Assembly: GCA_015056395.1 (NCBI GenBank)
Contig: SVGK01000001.1
Span: 1-37,915, forward strand
Origin: Clostridiales bacterium
Lineage (GTDB): Bacteria; Bacillota; Clostridia; Christensenellales; Aristaeellaceae
Reading direction: 5' to 3'
Length of the DNA stretch: 37,915 nucleotides
Below, in pieces: positions 21,301 to 28,719 of the stretch (its first letter is position 1; every line of letters begins with the position of its first letter). A model generated the notes under the pieces. The model saw only the letters and a program-made list of their open reading frames with translations, was not told the origin of the DNA and did not search any database. A program made the translations under genes and the position numbers.

Positions 21301-23388
21301 ATGCATCTGGGAAAAGCCGTCGTCAAGGGGCGTTATGTCATCGTGATCGTGTCGCTGGCGCTGGCCGTGCTGAGCGTGTTCGGCATGATGGCCACGCGCA
21401 TCAATTACGACATGCTGGCCTATCTGCCGGATGACATCGACACGATGGTCGGGCAGGACATACTGCTGGACGAATTCGGCAAAGGCGCGTTTTCGTTCCT
21501 CATCGTGAAGGGCATGCCGCAGCAGGACGTCGCAAAGCTGCGTCAGAGCGTGAGCGAGGTCGAGCACGTGGACAGCGTGCTCTGGTACGACACGTTCGCG
21601 GACCTTTCGATCCCCATGGAGATGCTGCCCACGAAGGTCTATGATGCGTTCAATTCGGGCGACAGCACCATTATGGCCATATTCTTCGACGGCACGACGT
21701 CGGAGGAGAACACCATGGACGCCATACGCCGCATACGCGCCATCACCAACGAGCAGTGCTTCATATCCGGCATGTCCGCCACGGTGGTCGACATACAGGC
21801 GCTGTGCGAGCGCGAGGAGCCCATATACGTGGGCATCGCCGTGGCGCTGGCCGCGCTTGCCATGGTGGTGTTCCTGGACGGATGGCTGGTGCCGTTCGTG
21901 TTCCTGGCGAGCATAGGCATATCGATACTGATCAACATGGGCACCAACGTGTTCTTCGGCGAGATCTCCTACATCACGAAGGCGCTGGCCGCGGTGCTGC
22001 AGCTGGCGGTCACGATGGACTATTCGATATTCCTCTGGCACAGCTACAACGAGCACCGCGCCGCGATGCAGGACAACAGGGAGGCGATGGCGGCGGCCAT
22101 AGCAAGCACGCTCACCAGTGTGGTCGGTTCGTCCGTCACGACGGTCGCGGGCTTCGTGGCGCTGTGCTTCATGTCGTTCGGGCTGGGGCTCGATCTGGGC
22201 CTGGTCATGGCCAAGGGCGTCGTGCTGGGCGTGATCGGCTGCGTGACGCTGCTGCCCTCCATGATACTGCTCATGGACAAGCCGCTGCAGCGCACGAAGC
22301 ACAGGTCGATACTGCCTGACATGGGCCGGTTCGCCGACAGGGTGCTCAGGGTGTTTCCGGTGTTCATCGTCGCGTTCGCGCTGATCGCTGTCCCCGCCTA
22401 TAGGGCCAATCAGGCCGCCAACGAGGAGGTCTACTATGACATGCTGGGCACGCTGCCAAAGGACATGCCCTGCGTCGTTGCCAACGACCAGCTGCGCGAC
22501 GGGTTCGACATCGCCTCGACGCACATGGCGCTGATCGGCACGGACCTGCCGGCCAGGGACGTGAGCGACATGTGCGAGGAGATCGAGGATGTCGACGGCG
22601 TCAAGTACGCGCTGAGCCTTGAAAGCGCGCTCGGACCGCAGGTGCCGGAGGACTTCGTGCCCGAAAAGCTCAGGCAGACGCTCGAGAGCGGCGACTGGGA
22701 GCTCGTGCTGATAAGCTCCGGCTATGCCACCGGCTCGGACGAGTCGAACGCGCAGGTAGCGCGCATCAACGAGATCATCAAATCCTACGATGCGGACGGC
22801 CTGCTGATCGGCGAGGCGCCCTGCACGAAGGACCTGATCGAGATCACCGACGAGGACTTCAGGCGCGTGAACATGGTGTCCATAGGGCTGATATTCGCCA
22901 TCATACTGCTGGTCGAAAAGAGCCTGACGCTGCCTGTCATACTGATCGCCATCATCGAAGTCGCCATATTCATAAACCTGGGCGTGTCGCACGTCACGGG
23001 CGTGTCGGTGCCCTTCATCGCGCCGATATGCATATCCACGATACAGCTGGGCGCGACGGTCGACTACGCCATACTGATGACCACGCGCTACAAGGTGGAG
23101 CGCAACGCGGGGCGCAGCTGCCGCGAGGCTGTAGGCACGGCGCTTGCGACATCCATACCGTCCATCATCGTATCCGGCATGGGCCTGTTCGCCGCGACGT
23201 TCGGCGTCGCGCTGTATTCGGACATCGACCTGATCAGCTCCATATGCATGCTGCTCGCGCGCGGCGCGCTGATCTCGATGGTCTGCGTGATACTGGTGCT
23301 GCCGACCATGCTTCGTCTGTTCGACCCCGTGATCCGTGTGACCACGCTGGGCATGAGGGCCAATGGAAAGGAAGGTTCTTTGAAATGA
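21301..23388 (+). CDS. MMPL/RND-superfamily transporter
   Basis: A 695-residue export-type membrane protein of the MMPL branch of the RND superfamily. It has two homologous halves, each with one helix, a large extracellular loop (about residues 35-165 and 375-520), then five helices. The repeated signature is seen as AVLQLAVTMDYSIFLWHSY near residue 235 and ISTIQLGATVDYAILMTTRY near 580; the TMDYS and TVDYA aspartates match the proton-relay position of MMPL proteins. Relatives move lipids or hydrophobic compounds outward using the proton gradient. The start at 21301 is behind AAGGAAG in the end of the previous gene. The stop overlaps the next start (ATGA), so it is coupled to the repeat protein. 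Confidence 0.88.
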   Translation: MHLGKAVVKGRYVIVIVSLALAVLSVFGMMATRINYDMLAYLPDDIDTMVGQDILLDEFGKGAFSFLIVKGMPQQDVAKLRQSVSEVEHVDSVLWYDTFADLSIPMEMLPTKVYDAFNSGDSTIMAIFFDGTTSEENTMDAIRRIRAITNEQCFISGMSATVVDIQALCEREEPIYVGIAVALAALAMVVFLDGWLVPFVFLASIGISILINMGTNVFFGEISYITKALAAVLQLAVTMDYSIFLWHSYNEHRAAMQDNREAMAAAIASTLTSVVGSSVTTVAGFVALCFMSFGLGLDLGLVMAKGVVLGVIGCVTLLPSMILLMDKPLQRTKHRSILPDMGRFADRVLRVFPVFIVAFALIAVPAYRANQAANEEVYYDMLGTLPKDMPCVVANDQLRDGFDIASTHMALIGTDLPARDVSDMCEEIEDVDGVKYALSLESALGPQVPEDFVPEKLRQTLESGDWELVLISSGYATGSDESNAQVARINEIIKSYDADGLLIGEAPCTKDLIEITDEDFRRVNMVSIGLIFAIILLVEKSLTLPVILIAIIEVAIFINLGVSHVTGVSVPFIAPICISTIQLGATVDYAILMTTRYKVERNAGRSCREAVGTALATSIPSIIVSGMGLFAATFGVALYSDIDLISSICMLLARGALISMVCVILVLPTMLRLFDPVIRVTTLGMRANGKEGSLK

Positions 23389-26300
23389 AAAACGGAACGA
23401 TCAAGAGGATCATTAGCGGCGCGACCGCACTGACCATGCTTCTTTTGCCCATGGCCGCGCTTGCGGAGGACGAGGATCAGAAGGAGACCGTATATGTGCT
23501 CACGCAGGGCGACGGGAGCGTCGACAGGGTCGTGGTATCGGACCACCTGTACAACCGCGAGGGCGAGAACGTGCTTTCGGACGTGAGCACGCTGGACGAT
23601 ATCGAGAACCTCTCCGGCGACGAGGCGTTCACGCGCGAGGGCGACGCGCTCAGGTGGGCCGCCAACGGCGCGGACATACGCTATGAGGGCACGTCGGATG
23701 CGCCGCTGCCCGTGGATCTGCACATAAGCTACACGCTGGACGGCGAGGAGGTCCCCTACGAGGCATTGGACGGGGCCACCGGCCATCTGGAGATCACCGT
23801 GGACTACGCCGCGAACGAGACGCGCACCGTGGCGGTGGACGGAAACGACACCGAGATGCCGCTGCCGTTCCTGATGGCGACGATATTCATGGCGGAGCCC
23901 GGCACGTGCAGCAACATATCGGTGGACTCCGGGCGCGTGATCGACCTGGGCAACCGCTCCGTGATACTGTGCTACGGCATGCCGGGGCTTTCCGAGGCGC
24001 TGGATCTGGACAGCTATGAGGACATCGACGTGGAGATACCCAGCCGCGCGGTGGTCAGCATGGATGTCAGGGACTACACGAAGCCCGGCAGCTACACCAT
24101 CGCCACGAACGCGCCCTTCCAGGGCCTGCGCGACAGGTTCGACATCGACAAGATCGACACGGACGTCATGACCGACGCGCTCACGGACGCCATGACGCAG
24201 CTCATGGACGGCGCCGGCAAGCTGCTCGACGGCGCGACGGACCTGGACGACGGCGTGAGCGACCTGGTGGACGGCGTGGACAAGCTGGACACCGGCGCGG
24301 GCGACCTTTCCGACGGCGCCAAGACGCTGCACGACGGCACGGGCGAGCTGGCCGACGGCGCGCACAGCCTCGCGGACGGCGTGGTCACGCTGCGCGACGG
24401 CGTGGACGACCTTTCGGACGGCGCGGACAAGCTGGACACCGGCGCGGGCGACCTTTCCGACGGCGCGGTCACGCTGGCCGACGGCCTGGACAAGATCGAC
24501 GAGAACAGCGCCGAGCTGGTCGATGCGGCGGGACAGGTGCTGGACACCGTGCTGGTCACCGCGAACGACGGGCTCGCGGAGAAGAAGGCGGATTTCGACA
24601 AGCTCGGCATAAGCCTGGAGACGCTGACGCGCGACAATTACGCGGCAGAGATAGACAGGCTCGAGACCGAGCTGCTCGACAAGGTCGAAGACTACGTGAT
24701 CGAGCAGGCGGACGCGCAGCTGAGGGACAGGGTCGTGGACGCCGTGTACGCCGAGGTGGAGAAGCAGGTCTACGCCGCCGCGAGGCAGGAGGTCCGCGAC
24801 AAGGTGACCGAGGCCGTGCGCGCCGAGGTCGAAAAGAAGGTCGAGGCCGGCGCTCAGGAACTGGTCAACAGCCGCGTGGTCGACGCCGTGCGCGAGAACG
24901 TCGCGGCGCAGGTGGCGCAGGCGGTCGAGGCGGAGGTGCGCGCCAATGTGACCGAAGCCGTGCGCGCTCGCGTGGAAGCCGCCGTGCGTGACCCCGACGA
25001 AGCGACGGTGCAGGCCGAGGTCGAAGCGCAGATGGCGTCCGAGGACGTTCAGGCAAAGATCGAGGCCAACATCGAAGCACAGATGGCTTCTGATGAAGTC
25101 CAGGCGATGATCGACGGGCAGCTCGAGGCCGCCGCGCGCGAACAGGTGACCGAGGCCTGCCGCGCCAGGGTGCGCGAACAGGTGACCGAGGCCGTGCGCG
25201 CCGAGGTGCTCGGCCGTGTGCGCAGCGCCGCGGAGCAGGAGATACGCGCGCGGATACAGAGCCAGCTGTCGCAGACGCCCGAACCGACGGAGACCCCTGA
25301 ACCTACGGAGACCCCTGAACCGACCGAGACCCCTGAACCTACGGCAGCGCCCGAGGCGACGGATGGACCCGCGGAAACGGAAGAGCCCGCTGAAACAGAG
25401 GGACCGGCTGAGACGGAAGCGCCTGTCGAAACGGAAGCGCCTGTCGAAACGGAAGCGCCTGTAGAGACGGAAGCGCCTGTAGAGACGGAAGAACCTGTAG
25501 AGACGGAAGAACCTGTAGAGAGGGAAGAGCCCACAGCGACGGCAGCGCCCGCCGAAACGGAAGCGGAGGAGCCCGCCGAGAGCGCTTCGGACGATGAGGA
25601 TGCAGAGTCGGACGAGGACAGGGGCGCCGTGGCAGAGGCGCTGGTGCCCGGCGCAGAGGCCGAGGAGAACGACATCGCGGCGATGGTGGAGTCCATCGTG
25701 GCGCAACAGATGGCTTCCGGCGAGGTGCAGGTCATGATCTCCGAACGCGTGACCGAGGAGATGGCCTCCGCCGAGGTGCAGGCGAAGATCGACAGCCTGA
25801 CCGACGAGCAGATGGCTTCTGCCGATGTGCAGTCCCGCATAGACGAAGAAGTGGCAAAGCAGGTCGCCGACTCCGACAACCGCGCCCGCGCGGAGGCCGC
25901 GGCGCGCGAACAGGTGCGCAGCCGCGTAGAGGAGGCCGCGCGGGAGCAGGTGCGCGAGGCCATCGCTTCGCTGAGCGACGAGGACGTCGCCAAAGTGGTC
26001 GAACAGAAGATGGCCTCCGAAGAGATAGCGGCGGCCATAGACGAGAACACCGCCGCGCAGATGGCGGGCGATCAGGTACAGGCGATCATCGCGCAGAAGA
26101 CCGACGAACAGATGCAGACCGATCAGGTGCAGGCGATCATCGAAGAGCAGCGCGCCGCGCAGATGGATTCCGACACCGTGGCGCAGACGGTCGCGGACGA
26201 GATCGAGAAGCAGATGTCCTCCGAGGAAGTGCAGGCCATCATCGACCAGAACGTCGCGGAGCAGTGGCAGAGCCCTGAGGTGAAGGCAAAGGTCTCCGCC

Positions 26301-26990
26301 GCGCTTACCGAGAACAAGGCCTCCGCCAAGGTGCAGGGCATCATCGAAGAGAAGATCGCAGAGAACCGCCACAGCAAAGAGTACATGGACGCCGTGGCCC
26401 AGGCGCTCGAGGAAAACGGCGAGAACGGCGAGGCGTACCAATCGCTGGTATCGCTGCACGACACGCTCGACGACATGGTGCGCTTCTATGAGGGCGTGTG
26501 CGACTACACCGGCGCCGTGGGCGAGGCGCGCGAGGGCGCGCACACGCTGTCTGACGGCGCGGCGGACCTGAAGGACGGCACGGCGAAACTCAAGGACGGC
26601 GTGGACGACCTGAAGGACGGTGTGGACACGCTCAAGGACGGCGCGGACACGCTGGCCAGCGGCGCGGACGACCTGGACGAGGGCGCGGGCACGCTCAAGG
26701 ACGGTGCGGCGGACCTGAAGGACGGCGTGGACACGCTGGCTGACGGGGCCAACGACCTGAAGGACGGCACGGCGCAGCTGAAGGACGGCATGCAGGACCT
26801 CTCCGACGGCCTGACGACGTTCGACGAGGAGGCGGTGGAAAAGATCGTGCGCCTGTTCGGCGAGGATCTGACCGAGCTGGGCGACCGCATGGACGGCCTG
26901 GCCGACATCGTGGACGGCTACACGAACTACGCCGGCATCGCCGAAGGCGCGACGGGCACCGTGCAGTTCCTGTTCCACACGGGCGCGTGA
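23385..26990 (+). CDS. giant secreted heptad and 17-residue-repeat protein
   Basis: A 1201-residue extracellular protein with an unusual mirror layout: signal peptide (about 1-27), beta-rich N domain (to about 255), array of LxDG heptads (268-385, the xxxLxxG repeat known from YhgE/Pip and MMPL-linked proteins), helical segment 1 (about 400-625), Pro/Thr/Glu linker of TPEPTE and ETEAPV units (625-745), helical segment 2 (760-1025), second LKDG heptad array (1048-1145) and a short C terminus without a membrane anchor. The helical parts contain about 13 copies of a 17-residue unit near MASxEVQAxIDExxAEQ. The ATG at 23385 overlaps the MMPL stop by 4 nt. Likely an extracellular partner of that transporter; the mirror arrays suggest a folded-back rod. 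Confidence 0.82.
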   Translation: MKNGTIKRIISGATALTMLLLPMAALAEDEDQKETVYVLTQGDGSVDRVVVSDHLYNREGENVLSDVSTLDDIENLSGDEAFTREGDALRWAANGADIRYEGTSDAPLPVDLHISYTLDGEEVPYEALDGATGHLEITVDYAANETRTVAVDGNDTEMPLPFLMATIFMAEPGTCSNISVDSGRVIDLGNRSVILCYGMPGLSEALDLDSYEDIDVEIPSRAVVSMDVRDYTKPGSYTIATNAPFQGLRDRFDIDKIDTDVMTDALTDAMTQLMDGAGKLLDGATDLDDGVSDLVDGVDKLDTGAGDLSDGAKTLHDGTGELADGAHSLADGVVTLRDGVDDLSDGADKLDTGAGDLSDGAVTLADGLDKIDENSAELVDAAGQVLDTVLVTANDGLAEKKADFDKLGISLETLTRDNYAAEIDRLETELLDKVEDYVIEQADAQLRDRVVDAVYAEVEKQVYAAARQEVRDKVTEAVRAEVEKKVEAGAQELVNSRVVDAVRENVAAQVAQAVEAEVRANVTEAVRARVEAAVRDPDEATVQAEVEAQMASEDVQAKIEANIEAQMASDEVQAMIDGQLEAAAREQVTEACRARVREQVTEAVRAEVLGRVRSAAEQEIRARIQSQLSQTPEPTETPEPTETPEPTETPEPTAAPEATDGPAETEEPAETEGPAETEAPVETEAPVETEAPVETEAPVETEEPVETEEPVEREEPTATAAPAETEAEEPAESASDDEDAESDEDRGAVAEALVPGAEAEENDIAAMVESIVAQQMASGEVQVMISERVTEEMASAEVQAKIDSLTDEQMASADVQSRIDEEVAKQVADSDNRARAEAAAREQVRSRVEEAAREQVREAIASLSDEDVAKVVEQKMASEEIAAAIDENTAAQMAGDQVQAIIAQKTDEQMQTDQVQAIIEEQRAAQMDSDTVAQTVADEIEKQMSSEEVQAIIDQNVAEQWQSPEVKAKVSAALTENKASAKVQGIIEEKIAENRHSKEYMDAVAQALEENGENGEAYQSLVSLHDTLDDMVRFYEGVCDYTGAVGEAREGAHTLSDGAADLKDGTAKLKDGVDDLKDGVDTLKDGADTLASGADDLDEGAGTLKDGAADLKDGVDTLADGANDLKDGTAQLKDGMQDLSDGLTTFDEEAVEKIVRLFGEDLTELGDRMDGLADIVDGYTNYAGIAEGATGTVQFLFHTGA
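24180..24530 (+). repeat. LxDG heptad array 1 (coding)
   Basis: The 21-bp coding repeats give units such as DLDDGVS, DLVDGVD, DLSDGAK and TLADGLD. The DNA unit around GACCTTTCCGACGGC recurs. A matching array lies at 26528-26820. Confidence 0.8.
25268..25560 (+). repeat. Pro/Thr/Glu linker repeats (coding)
   Basis: 18-bp units CCTGAACCGACGGAGACC (TPEPTE) are followed by 18-bp units GAAACGGAAGCGCCTGTC (ETEAPV). This low-complexity acidic linker separates the two helical halves and is likely to vary in length between strains. Confidence 0.8.
25685..26430 (+). repeat. 51-bp (17-residue) repeats, segment 2 (coding)
   Basis: Successive 17-residue units include MASGEVQVMISERVTEE, MASAEVQAKIDSLTDEQ, MASADVQSRIDEEVAKQ, MAGDQVQAIIAQKTDEQ, MQTDQVQAIIEEQRAAQ and MSSEEVQAIIDQNVAEQ. 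Two further units occur in segment 1 near 25025-25130. The spacing is exactly 17 residues wherever units abut. Confidence 0.8.
26528..26820 (+). repeat. LKDG heptad array 2 (coding)
   Basis: Heptads DLKDGTA, KLKDGVD, DLKDGVD, TLKDGAD, TLASGAD, DLDEGAG and others, with 21-bp DNA periodicity (CTGAAGGACGGC). It mirrors array 1 at 24180-24530. Confidence 0.82.
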
Positions 26991-27010
26991 GCGGCAGAAG
27001 GGAAGATGAA

Positions 27011-27050
27011 TGCAGCCATATCCGACATGACCACGTCGGATATGGCTGCA
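27011..27050. terminator. perfect 16-bp hairpin between convergent genes
   Basis: TGCAGCCATATCCGAC (27011-27026) pairs perfectly with 27035-27050 around an 8-nt loop. It sits 20 nt after the repeat-protein gene and about 60 nt beyond the tetR stop on the other strand. No T-run follows, so it may act as a bidirectional stabilising hairpin. Confidence 0.6.
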
Positions 27051-27110
27051 CTTGCAAATAGACCGCGCAGTGTTGACTCCCTGACCGACATTGATGCCGA
27101 TTTGGAATGC

Positions 27111-27680
27111 TCAGGACCGCCCCTGCTGTCCCAGGCTTCGCGAAATCATCTCCTCTGCCACGCCGTACTTGAGCTCGCACAGGCGCAGGAAGTCGTCCGT
27201 CGCCTCGTCCTTCATGCCCTGCGACATCCAATCGGCGATCGTGCCGTAGAACTCGTTGCGATAGGAAGCGATGATGATGCGCCTGTCGCGCGGGGAGATG
27301 GGACGGCCTTCGATCAGGCTGTCGATATACGTCTCCACGACGTGCCCGCACACGCTCATCAGGCTCTTCTCGTACAGCTCGCGATGGGGCGAATCGAACA
27401 CGTGCATCGCCGCGCGCCGGTTCTTCAGCGCGAAGTCGGCTGCGATCTTCAGGCAGTGCGTCAGCGAATCGACCGTGTCGTATTCCGCGATGATCTTGTC
27501 GGCCTCGTCGCGTATGATCTCCTCGATCAGCGCGGGCATGTCCTCGAAATGGTAATAGAAGGTGTTGCGGTTTATGCCGCAATCCTCGACGATGTCCTTG
27601 ACGTAGATCCTGTTCACGGGCTTCTCCGCAAGCAGCTTCATGCAGGACTCCATGATGGCCCTTTTCGTAAACGACGGCAT
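27111..27680 (-). CDS. TetR-family transcriptional regulator
   Basis: A 189-residue one-component regulator. The N-terminal helix-turn-helix is clear: FTKRAIMESCMKLLAEKPVN, then VKDIVEDCGINRNTFYYHFE, the usual TetR recognition helix (NRNTFYYHF). The C-terminal ligand-binding part is alpha-helical with no close subgroup recognised, though the N-terminal wording resembles TetR proteins paired with YhgE/MMPL genes. The ATG at 27680 follows AAGGGGGAG; a frame start at 27701 is upstream of that site and rejected. It is convergent with the MMPL operon and is the natural candidate regulator, probably a repressor relieved by a hydrophobic ligand. This link is inferred from position. Confidence 0.88.
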   Translation of the reverse strand: MPSFTKRAIMESCMKLLAEKPVNRIYVKDIVEDCGINRNTFYYHFEDMPALIEEIIRDEADKIIAEYDTVDSLTHCLKIAADFALKNRRAAMHVFDSPHRELYEKSLMSVCGHVVETYIDSLIEGRPISPRDRRIIIASYRNEFYGTIADWMSQGMKDEATDDFLRLCELKYGVAEEMISRSLGQQGRS

Positions 27681-27797
27681 ACGCAACTCCCCCTTCCGCA
27701 TCGTACAGACAAACTATCCCACAAAACAGCATACCAGAATGTGCGGCGCGCTTCCATCACGCGGAAAAGAAATTTCGATTTGCGGTTCATTAAAATC

Positions 27798-27826
27798 TTG
27801 TCTTTTAGTTTACAATGTTGTATAAT
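27798..27826 (+). promoter_or_regulatory. promoter of the 89-residue protein gene
   Basis: TTGTCT (27798-27803), a 17-bp spacer and a perfect TATAAT (27821-27826), 48 nt before the start, within an A+T-rich stretch. Confidence 0.8.
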
Positions 27827-27874
27827 GATACGGAAACGCGGACGGCGCGCCGCCCGTCGAAAGGAGAGAATGTC

Positions 27875-28144
27875 ATGGATATCCAGAAGATTATCGAAGA
27901 TGTCATCGCAAAGATCAAGGCTGACCCCGAGATACTCAAGCTCTTCACCACCGACCCGATCGCCGCGGTCAAGAAGCTGGTCAACATCGACCTGGACATG
28001 TCGCAGCTGAACGAGATCGTGGACGGCGTCAAGGGCAAGATCGACCTGAGCAGCCTTGGAGATGTGGGCGACGTGGTCGAAGCCGCGAAGAACGTGGATG
28101 CCGGCGGCATCGTGGACAAGATCAAGGGCCTGTTCGGCAAGTGA
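27875..28144 (+). CDS. small conserved-looking helical protein
   Basis: No function is known to me. The 89-residue product is charged and mostly helical (MDIQKIIEDVIAKIKADPEI, then LKLFTTDPIAAVKKLVNIDL), with a Gly/Val-rich second half and a KIKGLFGK ending. It has no signal peptide, cysteine or membrane segment. The DPxxxxxFxxDPxxAxxxLxxI pattern recalls leader regions of nitrile-hydratase-like RiPP precursors, but there is no core peptide and no modification enzyme nearby, so that reading is weak. It has its own strong promoter, a strong AAAGGAG site and its own terminator, which implies high independent expression. Confidence 0.8.
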   Translation: MDIQKIIEDVIAKIKADPEILKLFTTDPIAAVKKLVNIDLDMSQLNEIVDGVKGKIDLSSLGDVGDVVEAAKNVDAGGIVDKIKGLFGK

Positions 28145-28157
28145 TCGTGCAACGGAA

Positions 28158-28196
28158 CGCGCCTCCTCCCGGGAGAGGGAAGAGGCGCGCTTTTTG
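28158..28196 (+). terminator. rho-independent terminator
   Basis: CGCGCCTCCTCCC pairs with GGGAAGAGGCGCG (one mismatch) around GGGAGA, followed by CTTTTT. It lies 14 nt after the small protein gene. Confidence 0.9.
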
Positions 28197-28257
28197 TGGG
28201 CTGATATGCCTGCCGGTGAAGCCTTGCGATCGTACTGCATCATGGGGGGAACGTAAC

Positions 28258-28606
28258 GAAAATATCCTATCAGAACACACGCGCCGACTCGGACTTCCTC
28301 CCGGACGACGACGCCCAGCGCCCCGTGGCCGCGCCGGACGACGCAAGTGTGATCCGCGTCTCCCGCGGACGCCATACCGCAGGACGTTTGGACGGTGTAT
28401 GACGGAGACAGGTGGGCTTGGCGGCGATCGTGCCCGTGGGCATGTGCCAGGTCTCATCGGTCGGCTTCGAAGCGGACGTCGTGCCCGGCGCGCAGGTCAA
28501 AAAGGGCGACCCACTGGGGTACTCTCTGTTCGGCGGCAGCAACGTCGTGATGGTGTTCAGCGAGGATCTTTACCTTTGTGCAACCAAGGTGGAGCACAGT
28601 GGATAG
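28258..28606 (+). pseudogene. decayed phosphatidylserine decarboxylase-like fragment
   Basis: One frame reads ISYQNTRADSDFLPDDDAQR, then PVAAPDDASVIRV. After a shift by one base near 28367 it reads DAIPQDVWTVYDGDRW, and from 28415 the first frame resumes with GLAAIVPVGMCQVSSVGFEA, VKKGDPLGYSLFGGSNVVMV and a stop at 28606. The VPVG...VGS, VKKGDxLGxF and (F/L)GGSxVVxxF pattern is that of the C-terminal half of phosphatidylserine decarboxylase, where GS marks the self-cleavage site. Two compensating indels, a truncated N terminus and no start make it a remnant. The family assignment rests on motif memory, not a search. Confidence 0.6.
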
Positions 28607-28719
28607 CAATACTGATGCCCATGAAGACCTGAGCCGGTTGGCCTCAGCTATCATGCCATCGGACAGAAAACAGCCCTCATATAACCGCCGGTTTATGATC
28701 CCGGATCCTGGATCACTCC
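28607..28719. other. intergenic stretch after the pseudogene
   Basis: It contains short inverted repeats (a CTGAG/CTCAG stem near 28630-28648, AACCGCCGGTT near 28683, TGATCC/GGATCA near 28697-28716) that may act as a weak terminator for the minus-strand GH31 gene. No gene is seen. Confidence 0.5.

Noticed and set aside
23028-23384. Upstream extension of the repeat-protein frame into the MMPL gene
   Set aside because: The ATG at 23385 begins a proper signal peptide and couples to the MMPL stop. The extension overlaps a well-supported gene.
23088-26978. 1296-residue minus-strand open frame opposite the repeat protein
   Set aside because: Its repeats merely mirror the coding repeats of the plus strand. 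It has no start context or signal peptide.
27875-28144. RiPP precursor peptide
   Set aside because: There is no core region, no cysteine or serine-rich tail, and no modification or export enzyme beside it.
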